A stretch of DNA of 64,000 bases from contig NZ_WBIR01000010.1 in NCBI RefSeq assembly GCF_009749395.1, forward strand, positions 86,177 through 150,176, written 5' to 3'. Origin of the DNA: Agromyces salentinus. GTDB lineage: Bacteria > Actinomycetota > Actinomycetes > Actinomycetales > Microbacteriaceae. The notes beneath the pieces were generated by a model. That model was not told the origin of the DNA and searched no databases. It worked only from the letters and a program-made list of their open reading frames with translations. Positions 19,001 to 26,540 of the stretch are shown here, in pieces; the first letter of the stretch is position 1; every line of letters begins with the position of its first letter. Both the position numbers and the translations under genes were made by a program.

Positions 19001-19085
19001 CGCTCGCGCTGTGGACGGCCGGCTTCACGCGCTCCTCGACGAAGCGGGCGATGCGGGCGCGGACGAGGGAGGAGTTGTCGTGCAT
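16050..19085 (-). CDS. GH38 alpha-mannosidase
   Basis: A 1,011-residue glycoside hydrolase family 38 enzyme. The Zn-site motif HAHIDSAWLWPVRE marks the start of the catalytic domain (about residue 270) and GGMWVESDTNMPGGE holds the nucleophile Asp in the WVExDxN pattern. SWNETNTMPHHTFSW and the long beta-rich C-terminal half (ending LRLRPFQLVTLRLSRR) fit the family. No signal peptide: it acts inside the cell on imported manno-oligosaccharides. It is the last gene of the GH76-ABC transporter operon; the upstream permease stop is 29 nt away. The ATG at 19083-19085 has only a weak ribosome site, but conservation (RARIARFVEERVKPAV) begins immediately. Confidence 0.95.
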   Translation of the reverse strand: MHDNSSLVRARIARFVEERVKPAVHSASAPLSLTAWEVPDEPVPFAEAVTQRFDPFEVGSTWGKPWGTTWFHVTGEVPVGWDASERSIEVLVDLGFLSGQAGFQAEGLVFDPRGRILKAIEPFNNHVPIEVGPGGRIDLYIEAASNPDVGSDWSFRPTAVGDKATAGTDPIYRLGRVDVALREPEVWELEMDIWTLMGLMDELGDDLPRTAEIRRALETVVDRMDPDDVAGTAAVGRAILEPVLAKPAYASAHRVVAVGHAHIDSAWLWPVRETVRKCARTFSNVLDLMDRDEGFVFAASSAQQYAWMKQHYPDLFERIRARVLEGRFVPVGGMWVESDTNMPGGEALARQFVAGKSFFMREFGIEPLEVWLPDSFGYTAALPQIATAAGSRYFLTQKTSWNETNTMPHHTFSWEGIDGSRIFTHFPPVDTYNSVLSGEELARAQRQYAEKGASNVSLVPFGFGDGGGGPTREMVAAAARTASLEGSPTVEVASPHAFFEEAERDYPNPPVWSGELYLEFHRGTYTSQARTKSGNRRSEHLLREAELWAATAAVRAGADYPHERLAQIWQSVLLLQFHDILPGTSIAWVHRVAEETYARISADLEEIIAEAISALGAPAPGAEGAPVAFNASPFPVEGVPALAAGPIAPASAVAATRDERGVTLEDDRLRITIDDRGLVVSLVDVATGRNAIPEGRPANLLQVFRDTPTQWDAWDLDQHYQRSGTDLLEAESVEVVTDASGRPSVRVVRRFGASRVTQVLALSTRSAALEIETEVDWHERQKLLKLAFPLDVHAERAASEVQFGHVHRPTHVNTSWDAARFETCAHRWVHVAEPGFGVVVANDSTYGHDITRTTRASGGTTTLVRQSLLRAPLFPDPSSDQGRHRMRTSVAIGADVLDAARVGYALNLPLRHVGQGAVIEPLVRTDSPAIVIESVKLAEDRSGDVVVRLYEARGARAEGALHVGFQSAGITETDLLEREVAEPSALVAAGDGTTRLRLRPFQLVTLRLSRR

Positions 19086-19114
19086 GGAGTGGGTTCCAAT
19101 CGGATCGGGTGCGA

Positions 19115-19951
19115 TCAGCCCTTGACGGCGCCCGCGAGCGCGGACGATCCGCCCAGCACCCGCGAGACGAGGACGTACAGGGCGATGACGGGCACGGAGT
19201 AGAGCAGGGAGAATGCGGCGAGCTGGCCGTACGCGACGGAACCGTATTGGCCGAAGAAGGCGAAGATGCTCACCGCCGCCGGCAGCTTGTCCGGCGAGAG
19301 GAGCAGCACGAACGGGACGAAGAAGTTCCCCCAGGCGCCGATGAACACGAAGATGAACACGACCGCGAGGCCCGGGCGCATCAGCGGGACGACGATCCTC
19401 GTCAGCGTCGACATCATGGAGGCGCCGTCCATCCACGCCGCCTCCTCGAGCGTGACCGGCACGCCGTCCATGAAGTTCTTCGTCATGTAGATCGCCATGG
19501 GCAGGCTCGTCGCGGCGAGGAAGAGGATGGTGCCCGCCATCGAGTCGATGAGGTTGAACGCCACGAACAGGCTGTAGACGGGCACCATCATCGCCGTGAT
19601 CGGGAGACAGGTGCCGAAGAGCACGCCGTAGAGGAACGGCTTGTTGATGCGCATGCGGTAGCGCGAGAGCGGATACGCCGCCAGGACCGCGACGACGACC
19701 GTGATCACGGCGCACCCGGCCGAGAGGATCAGGCTGTTCATCAGCGGGATGAACGCCTTCTCGGGCGTCATGACCTCGACGAAGTTCTGCAGCGAGAGCT
19801 CGTCCGGCAGCTTGATCGAGAGGGTCGCCCGTTCGTCGAGCGAGGCGAGCACGAGCCAGACGAGCGGCAGGGCGAAGGCCAGGCCGACGAGGAGCAGGAC
19901 GCCGTTGGAGACGAGACGCAGGCTTCGACGGCTGGGAGAGGTCATGCCCAT
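19115..19951 (-). CDS. ABC sugar transporter permease, MalG type (CUT1)
   Basis: A 278-residue inner-membrane permease with six predicted membrane segments, first near residues 12-35 (SNGVLLLVGLAFALPLVWLVLA). The cytoplasmic EAA loop is present: LEEAAWMDGASMMSTLTRIVVPLMRP, which docks the shared ATPase. It ends in the typical VSRVLGGSSALAGAVKG tail. Start at ATG 19951, two bases past the upstream stop, with GGAGG before it; a second in-frame ATG two codons on is possible. It pairs with the MalF-type permease upstream to form the channel for mannosides. No ATPase gene is in the cassette. Confidence 0.95.
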   Translation of the reverse strand: MGMTSPSRRSLRLVSNGVLLLVGLAFALPLVWLVLASLDERATLSIKLPDELSLQNFVEVMTPEKAFIPLMNSLILSAGCAVITVVVAVLAAYPLSRYRMRINKPFLYGVLFGTCLPITAMMVPVYSLFVAFNLIDSMAGTILFLAATSLPMAIYMTKNFMDGVPVTLEEAAWMDGASMMSTLTRIVVPLMRPGLAVVFIFVFIGAWGNFFVPFVLLLSPDKLPAAVSIFAFFGQYGSVAYGQLAAFSLLYSVPVIALYVLVSRVLGGSSALAGAVKG

Positions 19952-19953
19952 GG

Positions 19954-20901
19954 TCAGTCCGCCTCCGGCTTGAGCGCGCGCAGGTAGACGATGGAGAACA
20001 GCGCCCCGACCAGGAGCAGGATGGTGGCGATCGCGGTTCCGAATCCGAGCTGTCCGAACTGGAACGCCTCCTGGTACGCGAGCACCGGCAGGGTGGAGCT
20101 GTCGGTCCCCGGCCCGCCGCCGGTCATCACGAAGATCAGCGTGAACACGGACAGGGTCTGCAGGGTCGTGAGCATGAGGTTGGTGGTGATGCTGCGCCGG
20201 ATCATCGGCACGGTGATGAACGCGAGCCGCTGCCACCCCCGCGCCCCGTCGACCTCCGCCGACTCGGTGATCTCGGCGGGCACGTCCTGGAGCGCCGCCG
20301 AGTACACGAGCATCGAGAACGCGGTGCCACGCCAGATGTTGGCGAGGATCACCGCGAGCATCGGGGTCGCGTAGAGCCAGTTGGTGCCCTCGAGCCCCGC
20401 CCAGGCGAGCATCGTGTTGAGCGTGCCGGTGTCGTTGAAGAACGCGTAGGCGGCGAACGAGGCCACGATCTCGGGGAGCACCCAGGCCGTCACGACGAAG
20501 GTGCCGACCAGTCCCCGCGCGATCCCGCTCGAGGAGCGCATCAGCAGCGCGAGGCCGAGCCCGATGACGTTCTGGCCGATGATCGCCGAGGCGACCAGGA
20601 ACACGAGCGTCAGCATGACCGACTTCGGGAAGTCGGGGTCGGCGAACAACTCCGCGTAGTTCTGGAATCCCACGAACGACGAGCCCTGCGCCGAGGCGCC
20701 CGTGAGGGAGGCATCCGTGAACGAGCCGTAGAACGAGCTGATGACGGGGCCGAGCAGGAAGATGACGAGGAGCACGATCGCCGGGAGCAGCGGGATGCTG
20801 CGCACGAGCGACCTGCGGGCCCCGGCCCTCCGCCGGCCGGGCCGGGGAGCATCTCCCCGGCCCGGCGCGGTCGCGGGCGGCGCCGCTGCGAGCGTCGACA
20901 T
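19954..20901 (-). CDS. ABC sugar transporter permease, MalF type (CUT1)
   Basis: A 315-residue permease with a basic, proline/arginine-rich cytoplasmic N-terminus, then a first membrane helix (SIPLLPAIVLLVIFLLGPVI) and five more. The EAA loop reads EITESAEVDGARGWQRLAFITVP. The gene begins 3 nt after the stop of the solute-binding protein gene and ends 2 nt before the next permease, so all three are one transcription unit. The region between helix one and two (SFYGSFTDASLTG) fits CUT1 permeases. Confidence 0.95.
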   Translation of the reverse strand: MSTLAAAPPATAPGRGDAPRPGRRRAGARRSLVRSIPLLPAIVLLVIFLLGPVISSFYGSFTDASLTGASAQGSSFVGFQNYAELFADPDFPKSVMLTLVFLVASAIIGQNVIGLGLALLMRSSSGIARGLVGTFVVTAWVLPEIVASFAAYAFFNDTGTLNTMLAWAGLEGTNWLYATPMLAVILANIWRGTAFSMLVYSAALQDVPAEITESAEVDGARGWQRLAFITVPMIRRSITTNLMLTTLQTLSVFTLIFVMTGGGPGTDSSTLPVLAYQEAFQFGQLGFGTAIATILLLVGALFSIVYLRALKPEAD

Positions 20902-20904
20902 TGG

Positions 20905-22254
20905 CTACTTCGCGCTCGTCGTGTTCTCTTCGCCGACGATGCCGGCGACCGCGTCGTCGTAGGCGGCGGCGGCCTCCTCCGGCGACTGCTGACCGGTCAT
21001 GACCGCCTCCATGGCGATGGTGATCTCGCTCGAGATCTGGCCGTAGTCGCTCGTCGCCGGTCGGAAGTTCGTGACCTCGACGATCTCGGAGAAGAACCCG
21101 AAGGTGGGGTTGGCCGCCTGGTAGTCGGGGTCCTCGGAGACATCCCCGCGGACCGCGATCTGGCTTGCCGCGATGTCGTAGGACTGCGAGTTGTCCTTGT
21201 CGAGCGCCAGGGCGATGAAGTCCCACGCGGCATCCTTGTTCGCGGACTTCGAGCCCATCGCGAGGGTCCACCCGCCGGACATGCTGGTCGCCCCCGGCTC
21301 CTGGCCCTCCTGGGTGGGCATCGGCGCCTGGGCCATGACCTCGCTCCACTCGGGCCACGGCGCCGTGCCGGTCTCGAGCCACGTTCCGCTGAGCCACGAC
21401 CCGTCGAGGCCGATGGCCAGCTCGCCCTGCGGGAACCATTCGGCGGAGACGAGGTTCCCGACGTTCTTGTCGAGCGCCTGCTCGGGGGTCGGGCCGAGCC
21501 CGCCCTGGTACAGGTCCTCGATGAAGGCCAGCGAGTCGACGAAGCCCTGCGAGCCGGTGACCCACTTCTTGGAGTCAGCCTCGTACAACGTGTCGCCCGT
21601 GCCGTAGAGCAGCATCTCGAAGCCCTGCATCGCGGCCGCCTCGCCCTGCGCCTTGCCCGAGTAGACGTTCAGCGGCACCACGTCGGGCAGCTCGGCCTTG
21701 ACGCTCGCCGCGGCATCCAGGACCTCGTCCCAGGTCTTCGGCTCCCACGGGACGGGCAGGCCGGCCCGCTCGAAGACCTCGGTGTTGTACCAGAGCGCGC
21801 GGGTGTCCGTTCCCATGGGGATGCCGTAGGTCTTGCCGTCGCCGCCCAGGCCCGCGCTCTTGGCGTTGTCGTAGAACTGATCCCAGTCCTCCCACTCGGC
21901 CGTGTACTCGTCGAGGGGCGCCAGGTACCCGGCGTCGGCGTCGGACTCGACCATGAACGTGTCCTCGTACATGACGTCGGGTGCCGTGGACGCCGACTTG
22001 TTCATGAGCGCGAGCTTGGTGAAGTAGTCGTTCTGCTGCGCCTCGATGGGCACGAGCTCGACGGTCATGCCCTCGTTCTCGGCCTCGAAGTCGGCCTTGA
22101 CCTGCTTCATGTGGTCATCGAGCTGGGTGAAGGTGCCGAACTTCTGGTAGGCGACCTTGATGGTGTCGGATGACCCGCCGTCGTCGGCCGAGCAACCCGA
22201 GAGGGCGAGCAGGCCGGCCGCGGCGAACGCGGCGGCCGTGATGGTGCGCTTCAT
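20905..22254 (-). CDS. Extracellular solute-binding lipoprotein of the mannoside ABC transporter
   Basis: A 449-residue family 1 solute-binding protein. The signal sequence MKRTITAAAFAAAGLLALSGCS ends in the lipobox LSGC, so it is lipid-anchored outside the membrane. The mature part begins IKVAYQKFGTFTQLDDHMKQV and shows the usual two-lobe pattern of CUT1 binding proteins (YNTEVFERAGLPVPWEPKTWDEVL; GWTLAMGSKSANKDAAWDFI). The ATG at 22254 has an AAGGAG 6 nt upstream. The likely ligand is alpha-manno-oligosaccharide made by the secreted GH76 encoded just upstream; this is inferred from context. Confidence 0.93.
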   Translation of the reverse strand: MKRTITAAAFAAAGLLALSGCSADDGGSSDTIKVAYQKFGTFTQLDDHMKQVKADFEAENEGMTVELVPIEAQQNDYFTKLALMNKSASTAPDVMYEDTFMVESDADAGYLAPLDEYTAEWEDWDQFYDNAKSAGLGGDGKTYGIPMGTDTRALWYNTEVFERAGLPVPWEPKTWDEVLDAAASVKAELPDVVPLNVYSGKAQGEAAAMQGFEMLLYGTGDTLYEADSKKWVTGSQGFVDSLAFIEDLYQGGLGPTPEQALDKNVGNLVSAEWFPQGELAIGLDGSWLSGTWLETGTAPWPEWSEVMAQAPMPTQEGQEPGATSMSGGWTLAMGSKSANKDAAWDFIALALDKDNSQSYDIAASQIAVRGDVSEDPDYQAANPTFGFFSEIVEVTNFRPATSDYGQISSEITIAMEAVMTGQQSPEEAAAAYDDAVAGIVGEENTTSAK

Positions 22255-22332
22255 CGAATCTCCTTGTGAGTACCTCTGGTGGACGCCCGCCGATGGCCTC
22301 ACTGCTGCCGGCGGACGGTCTCGGTGGTCGAA

Positions 22333-22351
22333 CGGATGCCGGCGGCATCCG
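22333..22351 (-). terminator. Short hairpin between GH76 and the binding-protein gene
   Basis: CGGATGCC and GGCATCCG form an 8-bp perfect stem around a 3-nt loop, 6 nt past the GH76 stop. With no T-run it may act as a partial terminator or RNA-processing/stability element that raises binding-protein levels relative to GH76. Confidence 0.4.
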
Positions 22352-22356
22352 CCGTC

Positions 22357-23574
22357 TCAGTACAGGTCGCGCCACTGGCGCGGCGACCAGGCCAGGACCG
22401 CGTAGATCTGGGTCATCGCAGCCTGTTCGAGCAGTTGGGTGTGCTCGCCCTCGAAGACGAACAGGCCGGTGGAGCGATCGCGCTGCTCGGCCCACACGCG
22501 GTCGGCGTAGTCCTGCATCGCCGTGCGATAGGTCGACCCGCCGGTCTCGGACTCGAGGAGCAGGAGGTTCTTGAAGAAGATCGAGTTGAAGAATGCGGGC
22601 TGGTCGTCGAGGCGTCCCTCGGTGACGTAGTAGCGGTACGCGGCCTCCGCTATGCGCTTCGCCTCGTCGAGATACCGACGCTCGCCCGTCACCTGGGAGA
22701 GCAGCACGTTGACCCCGACGGGGACGCCCTGGTTGTACGACCACACCGTGGGCTCGATGACCCCGGCGAGGTCGACGTGGTCGGAGTACAGCCCGTCGGG
22801 ACGCTGCAGGTTCTCGTTCGTCCAGTCGTACATCTTCAGCGCCCAGTCGAGGTAGGACTGCTCACCGGTGATCTGGTGCAGGCGCAGGCCCAGCTGCGCG
22901 CCCGGCATGTTCGACACGGTGTTGCGGTCGCTGCTCCAGGGCGCCTGCGTCCAGAAGACGCCGCCCGGGTTCGGGTGCGTCGGGTCGGTGTCCCACCCGG
23001 AGACGACGAGCGCGAAGATCTCCTCCGCGCGGGCCAACGCCGCCTCATCGCCGTCGGTGAGGTAGCGCTGCACGTCGAGCAGGCCGACCCACTCGTTGTC
23101 GTCGTAGAAGTAGTCGCCGCCGTCGCCGTACGCGCCGACCGGGTAGGAGGCGTATCCGGGAAGGCCCGTCGTGCCGCCGTCGGCGTCCCAGTAGTGCTCC
23201 TGCGCGGCGGCCGCGGTCGCGAGGTCATCGTCGTAGCGGTGCCCGGTCAGTGGCTGGTTCGCGAGGTCGGCGATGGCGATGTGCGCCTGGGAGAACGGCC
23301 ATTCGAACGCGTACGGCCGGTCGTCGGCCTCCGCGGGAACCTGCTCGAGGTAGAGGCCGCTGCCGTCGTCGACCGAGAAGTGCTCCTGCATCGCCCGGAA
23401 GGCGGCGTTGGCGCGAACCGAGTTCAGCACGCGATCCACTGCGGGATGGCCGTGCCCCGTCTGCCCTGCGGGTACTGGAGCGGCGACCGCTGCGGGTGCG
23501 ACCGCCGCGCCTGCCAGCGCGAGCGCCGAAGCCGTCGCGATCGCGAGCGCTCCGTTGAGGCGCCTCTTCATCAT
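22357..23574 (-). CDS. Secreted GH76 alpha-1,6-mannanase
   Basis: A 405-residue protein with a Sec signal peptide (KRR, then a hydrophobic run, cleavage near AVAAP at residues 29-33). The catalytic domain is an (alpha/alpha)6 barrel type: FYDDNEWVGL carries the family's paired catalytic aspartates D158-D159, and PWSSDRNTVSNMPGAQLGLRL and SYNQGVPVGVNVLLSQ are further GH76 blocks. GH76 enzymes are endo-alpha-1,6-mannanases acting on yeast mannan or mycobacterial-type lipomannan. The start is ATG 23574 or the next codon, also ATG (AAAGGAG lies just upstream). It heads the operon GH76-SBP-permease-permease-GH38. Confidence 0.92.
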   Translation of the reverse strand: MMKRRLNGALAIATASALALAGAAVAPAAVAAPVPAGQTGHGHPAVDRVLNSVRANAAFRAMQEHFSVDDGSGLYLEQVPAEADDRPYAFEWPFSQAHIAIADLANQPLTGHRYDDDLATAAAAQEHYWDADGGTTGLPGYASYPVGAYGDGGDYFYDDNEWVGLLDVQRYLTDGDEAALARAEEIFALVVSGWDTDPTHPNPGGVFWTQAPWSSDRNTVSNMPGAQLGLRLHQITGEQSYLDWALKMYDWTNENLQRPDGLYSDHVDLAGVIEPTVWSYNQGVPVGVNVLLSQVTGERRYLDEAKRIAEAAYRYYVTEGRLDDQPAFFNSIFFKNLLLLESETGGSTYRTAMQDYADRVWAEQRDRSTGLFVFEGEHTQLLEQAAMTQIYAVLAWSPRQWRDLY

Positions 23575-23639
23575 GGATCTCCTTTGATTCCAAGTGATGT
23601 CCCCCGCTGTCACCCGATCGGGGGGTCCGATGCGTATAA

Positions 23640-23667
23640 CTAAAACGCATGGACTAATCCATGTCAA
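23640..23667 (-). promoter_or_regulatory. Promoter of the mannan utilisation operon
   Basis: TTGACA (23667-23662, minus strand), a perfect -35, followed after 17-19 nt by TTTAGTTA, which offers a TTTAGT or TAGTTA -10. It lies about 70 nt upstream of the GH76 ATG. A second inverted repeat ATGCGT...ACGCAT (23630-23650) flanks the -10. Confidence 0.6.
23648..23663. promoter_or_regulatory. ROK-repressor operator candidate in the GH76 promoter
   Basis: CATGGACTAATCCATG is a 6-4-6 perfect palindrome. It overlaps the last two bases of the -35 element and fills most of the spacer of the promoter described at 23640-23667, so a bound protein would block RNA polymerase. The adjacent ROK gene is the obvious candidate regulator. 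Confidence 0.65.
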
Positions 23668-23717
23668 CCGTTTCCCCACCACGTGCACGAGCACCGTGGT
23701 CGACCGGACCCGCCGCG

Positions 23718-24947
23718 TCAGGTCGTGATGAGGAGCGCCGAGGGCCGCGGCGAGAGGACGTCATCGAGCACCAGGCACGCCGCGCCCACCGCCGCCACGT
23801 CGTTGCCGATGCTCGACACCGTCACGGCGATCGGATGCGTGGTCACGAGCGCCGGCGACGTGTTGACGAGGACCGAGATCCGCTCGAGGACCGATCCGGA
23901 GATGTGGTTCCAGTACGGGCCGCCGAACACGACCGTGTCGAGGTCGAGCAGGTTCGCGACCGTCACGACGGCGACCGCGATCCGCGCCGCCACCACCTCC
24001 AGCGCTGCGGATGCCCCGCGGTCGCCCGACTCCGCCAGGAGTGCGATGCGCGCGAGGGCCTCGTCGACCTCCACGGCGTCGGGCCGGCCCGCATGCGCAC
24101 CGATGAGCCCCGTCGAGATCGCGCCGGCGACGACGCTCCGCGGCATGATCGCATCGCCGAGGCACCCGCGGCGGCCGCAACTGCACAGAGGTCCATCCGG
24201 ATCGACGATGAGGTGGCCGATGTCGCCCGCATTGCTCGTCGCACCGCGCACGGCCTCGTGGCCGATCGCCAGGCCCAGCCCGACGCCGGTGCCGTAGTAG
24301 AAGAACATGAAGTCATCGCGCTCGTGCGACGACCCCGTCCACAACTCCGCGATCGTCGCCGCGGTCACGTCCTTCTCGAGCAGGACCACGAGCCCCGTCG
24401 CCTCCGCCAATGCGTCCCGGAGGGCGACGCCGTGCCAGCCCTCGAGCAGCGGCGGGTCCAGGACGACGCCGCGCTCCAGGTCGAGCGGGCCGGGCGCCGC
24501 GATGCCGACTCCGAGGATCCTGGCGGGGTCCACGCCCGCTTCGACGATGATCGCGTCGATCGACTCCCGCATGCGCTCGACCATCAGGTCCGGAGCGACA
24601 TCCGAGGGCGTCGTCGAGGCGCTGTGCGCGACCACCCTGCCATCGAGGTCGAGGACCACGTAGGTCACGACCGACGGATCGAGGTGCACCCCGATCGCAT
24701 AGCCGCCCGAGGGATCCAGTTGGAGGATGATGCGGGGCTTGCCGACCCCGAGGATGCGCTGACCCGCCTCGCGGATGACGCCGTCGTCGAGGAGCCGGCG
24801 CGAGACGTTCGACACGGTCTGCGCGCTGAGCCCTGTCTGCTCGGCGATCTCGACACGGCTGAGGCCCTCGCGACTGCGGCGGATGGTGTCGAGGATGACG
24901 ATCTGGTTGAAGCCGCCGAGGGCATGGACGTTGGTGCCTCGGCGCAT
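23718..24947 (-). CDS. ROK family transcriptional repressor
   Basis: A 409-residue ROK regulator. The N-terminal winged HTH (NQIVILDTIRRSREGLSRVEIAEQTGLSAQTVSNVSRRLLDDGV) is followed by the sugar-kinase-like domain. The zinc motif GHLIVDPDGPLCSCGRRGCLG is present, as is YYGTGVGLGLAIG (phosphate-loop region). ROK repressors such as NagC, Mlc or XylR lose DNA affinity on sugar binding; here mannose or a manno-oligomer is the likely effector by context. It lies upstream of the GH76 operon on the same strand. The ATG at 24947 follows GGGAG. A CATACT at 24977-24982 may be its -10. Confidence 0.93.
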   Translation of the reverse strand: MRRGTNVHALGGFNQIVILDTIRRSREGLSRVEIAEQTGLSAQTVSNVSRRLLDDGVIREAGQRILGVGKPRIILQLDPSGGYAIGVHLDPSVVTYVVLDLDGRVVAHSASTTPSDVAPDLMVERMRESIDAIIVEAGVDPARILGVGIAAPGPLDLERGVVLDPPLLEGWHGVALRDALAEATGLVVLLEKDVTAATIAELWTGSSHERDDFMFFYYGTGVGLGLAIGHEAVRGATSNAGDIGHLIVDPDGPLCSCGRRGCLGDAIMPRSVVAGAISTGLIGAHAGRPDAVEVDEALARIALLAESGDRGASAALEVVAARIAVAVVTVANLLDLDTVVFGGPYWNHISGSVLERISVLVNTSPALVTTHPIAVTVSSIGNDVAAVGAACLVLDDVLSPRPSALLITT

Positions 24948-25013
24948 GCGTCACTCCCTCGAACCGTCTGCCACCCAGTATGACGCTCGGCCCGACGGAT
25001 GCACGGAGGAGGC

Positions 25014-25724
25014 TCAGGCCGAGTTCAGCGACGTCCAGGCCTCGAGGGCTGCCGCCATCTCGGCCTGCTTCTTGCTCGAGCCCTCGCCCGAGGCCGTGAC
25101 CAGCGCGCCGACGACGACGGTGGCGACGAAGTGCTTGTGGTGGTCGGGCCCGCTCTCGACGACCGTGTAGACCGGCGGCGCGACGTTGCGCTTCGCCGCG
25201 ATCTCCTGGAGGCTCGTCTTCGGGTCCATCGACGCGCCGAACCGATCGGGGTCGAGCATGAGCGGCGAGATGAGGCTCAACACGAACGGCGTCGCGACGT
25301 CTCCGCCGCCGTCGAGGTAGACGGCGCCGATGATGGCCTCCACCGTGTCCGCGAGGATCGACGGCTTCTCGGCGCCACCGGTGAGGGTCTCGCCGCGGCC
25401 GAGCCGGATGTAGGGTCCGAGTCCGATCGAGCGCGCCACCTCGGCAAGTGCCGCACTGGAGACCAGGCTCGCCCTTCGCTTGGCGAGTTCGCCCTCGTCG
25501 AGGTCGGGGTGATCGCGGAACAGCCGCACGGTCACGGCCTGCCCGAGGATCGAGTCGCCGAGGAACTCGAGCCGCTCGTTCGTCGCGATGCCGCCGTTCT
25601 CGTACGCGAAAGACCGGTGCGTGAGCGCCAGGAGCAGTAACTCGGGATCGATCTCGATGTGCAGCTTCTGCTGCAGTTCTTCGAGGTTCGGCTTCTCGAG
25701 CCCTCTGCGCTCCGTGCGCGTCAC
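25014..25724 (-). CDS. rnc: Ribonuclease III
   Basis: A 236-residue RNase III. The catalytic signature NERLEFLGDSILG and the second metal site DTVEAIIGAVYLDGG are intact, and a C-terminal double-stranded RNA-binding domain follows (DPKTSLQEIAAKR ... GEGSSKKQAEMAAALEAW). It processes rRNA precursors and structured mRNAs. The start is placed at the GTG 25724 because there is no internal ATG before the conserved core; no clear ribosome site is visible, so the exact N-terminus is uncertain. It follows rpmF by 28 nt, the standard yceD-rpmF-rnc order. Downstream comes the ROK gene instead of mutM. Confidence 0.96.
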   Translation of the reverse strand: MTRTERRGLEKPNLEELQQKLHIEIDPELLLLALTHRSFAYENGGIATNERLEFLGDSILGQAVTVRLFRDHPDLDEGELAKRRASLVSSAALAEVARSIGLGPYIRLGRGETLTGGAEKPSILADTVEAIIGAVYLDGGGDVATPFVLSLISPLMLDPDRFGASMDPKTSLQEIAAKRNVAPPVYTVVESGPDHHKHFVATVVVGALVTASGEGSSKKQAEMAAALEAWTSLNSA

Positions 25725-25752
25725 GACCGGTCGATGCTGCGTCAGGCGTCGA

Positions 25753-25956
25753 CTAGACGTCGGCGACCTTGCGGCCCTTGTACTCGAGGAACAGCGGGGT
25801 GCCCGCCGAGTCCTCGACGACCTTCGCGCGGTGAGGGAGGCTGTAGGTGACCTTGCCGTTCTCGACGGTCTTCACCAACGTGGGAACCTCAGCCTTCCAC
25901 TGCGAACGACGCGCGTGGGTGTTTGCTCGCGACTTCTTCCGCTTGGGAACAGCCAT
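25753..25956 (-). CDS. rpmF: 50S ribosomal protein L32 (zinc-free form)
   Basis: A 67-residue L32 beginning [22 protein letters not shown]. It contains no cysteine, so it is the form without a zinc ribbon (C-minus), which some actinobacteria use under zinc limitation or as the only copy. It starts 9 nt after the yceD stop. Confidence 0.97.
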   Translation of the reverse strand: MAVPKRKKSRANTHARRSQWKAEVPTLVKTVENGKVTYSLPHRAKVVEDSAGTPLFLEYKGRKVADV

Positions 25957-25965
25957 GACACTCTC

Positions 25966-26529
25966 TCAATCTCTCTTCGGGTCGGCGTCGGATGCGACAT
26001 CCGGGCCCTGGTCTTCGGAAGCTTGGAACCCTGCGAGCGCGGCCCATCGAGGATCGCGCACATTCGGGGAGTCGAGTTCCGGATGATCAGCCAGTCGCAA
26101 CCCGGTCTCTGGGTCGAGACCCGGGCAGTCCGGCCGGCAGACCGGCTGGAACGGCAGTGACAGCACTACCGCATCTCGGATGAGTGGTTCAAGATCCACG
26201 TGGTCGTCTTGAACCTCGAACTCGAAAGCTTCTCCAGAATGATACGCGAAAAGCTCTTGGAACTCGACTTCGACAGGCAGGGCGATGTCGATGAGGCATC
26301 GACCGCACTCCCCCTCGGCCACCGTATCGACGCTCGCGCTCACGAGGATGCCCTCGTGAACGGATTCCAGACGCACGTCGAGATCGAGTTCGGAACCCTC
26401 GCGCACGGCGACGAGTCCCTCTCCGAAGGGCTCGCGCGCGGGCACCTGGAATCGGTGCTCGCGCATCTCGCCCGGACGGTTCAGGATGTCGCGCACGTTC
26501 ATGCGGAACGGCGAATACTGGATGGCCAC
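25966..26529 (-). CDS. YceD family (DUF177) protein
   Basis: About 187 residues. Core features: NRPGEMREHRFQVPA near the start, CGRCLIDIALPVEVEFQELFAY (the paired-Cys strand) and LSLPFQPVCRPDCPGLDPETG, the second Cys pair typical of DUF177. Family members are encoded next to rpmF across bacteria and have been linked to 23S rRNA/large-subunit assembly. The start is uncertain: GTG 26529 (AIQYSPFRMNV) or ATG 26502; neither has a good ribosome site. It begins 11 nt after the transglutaminase gene and is likely co-transcribed with it. Confidence 0.9.
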   Translation of the reverse strand: MAIQYSPFRMNVRDILNRPGEMREHRFQVPAREPFGEGLVAVREGSELDLDVRLESVHEGILVSASVDTVAEGECGRCLIDIALPVEVEFQELFAYHSGEAFEFEVQDDHVDLEPLIRDAVVLSLPFQPVCRPDCPGLDPETGLRLADHPELDSPNVRDPRWAALAGFQASEDQGPDVASDADPKRD

Positions 26530-26540
26530 GAACGACGAGT

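Noticed and set aside
15405..19202. A 1,265-codon frame opposite mutM and GH38
   Set aside because: Arg-rich shadow of two well-supported genes; spans an intergenic gap without any start signal.
23630..23650. Inverted repeat ATGCGT/ACGCAT as an independent operator
   Set aside because: The arms are 9 nt apart and partly overlap the better dyad; kept only as a note on the promoter.
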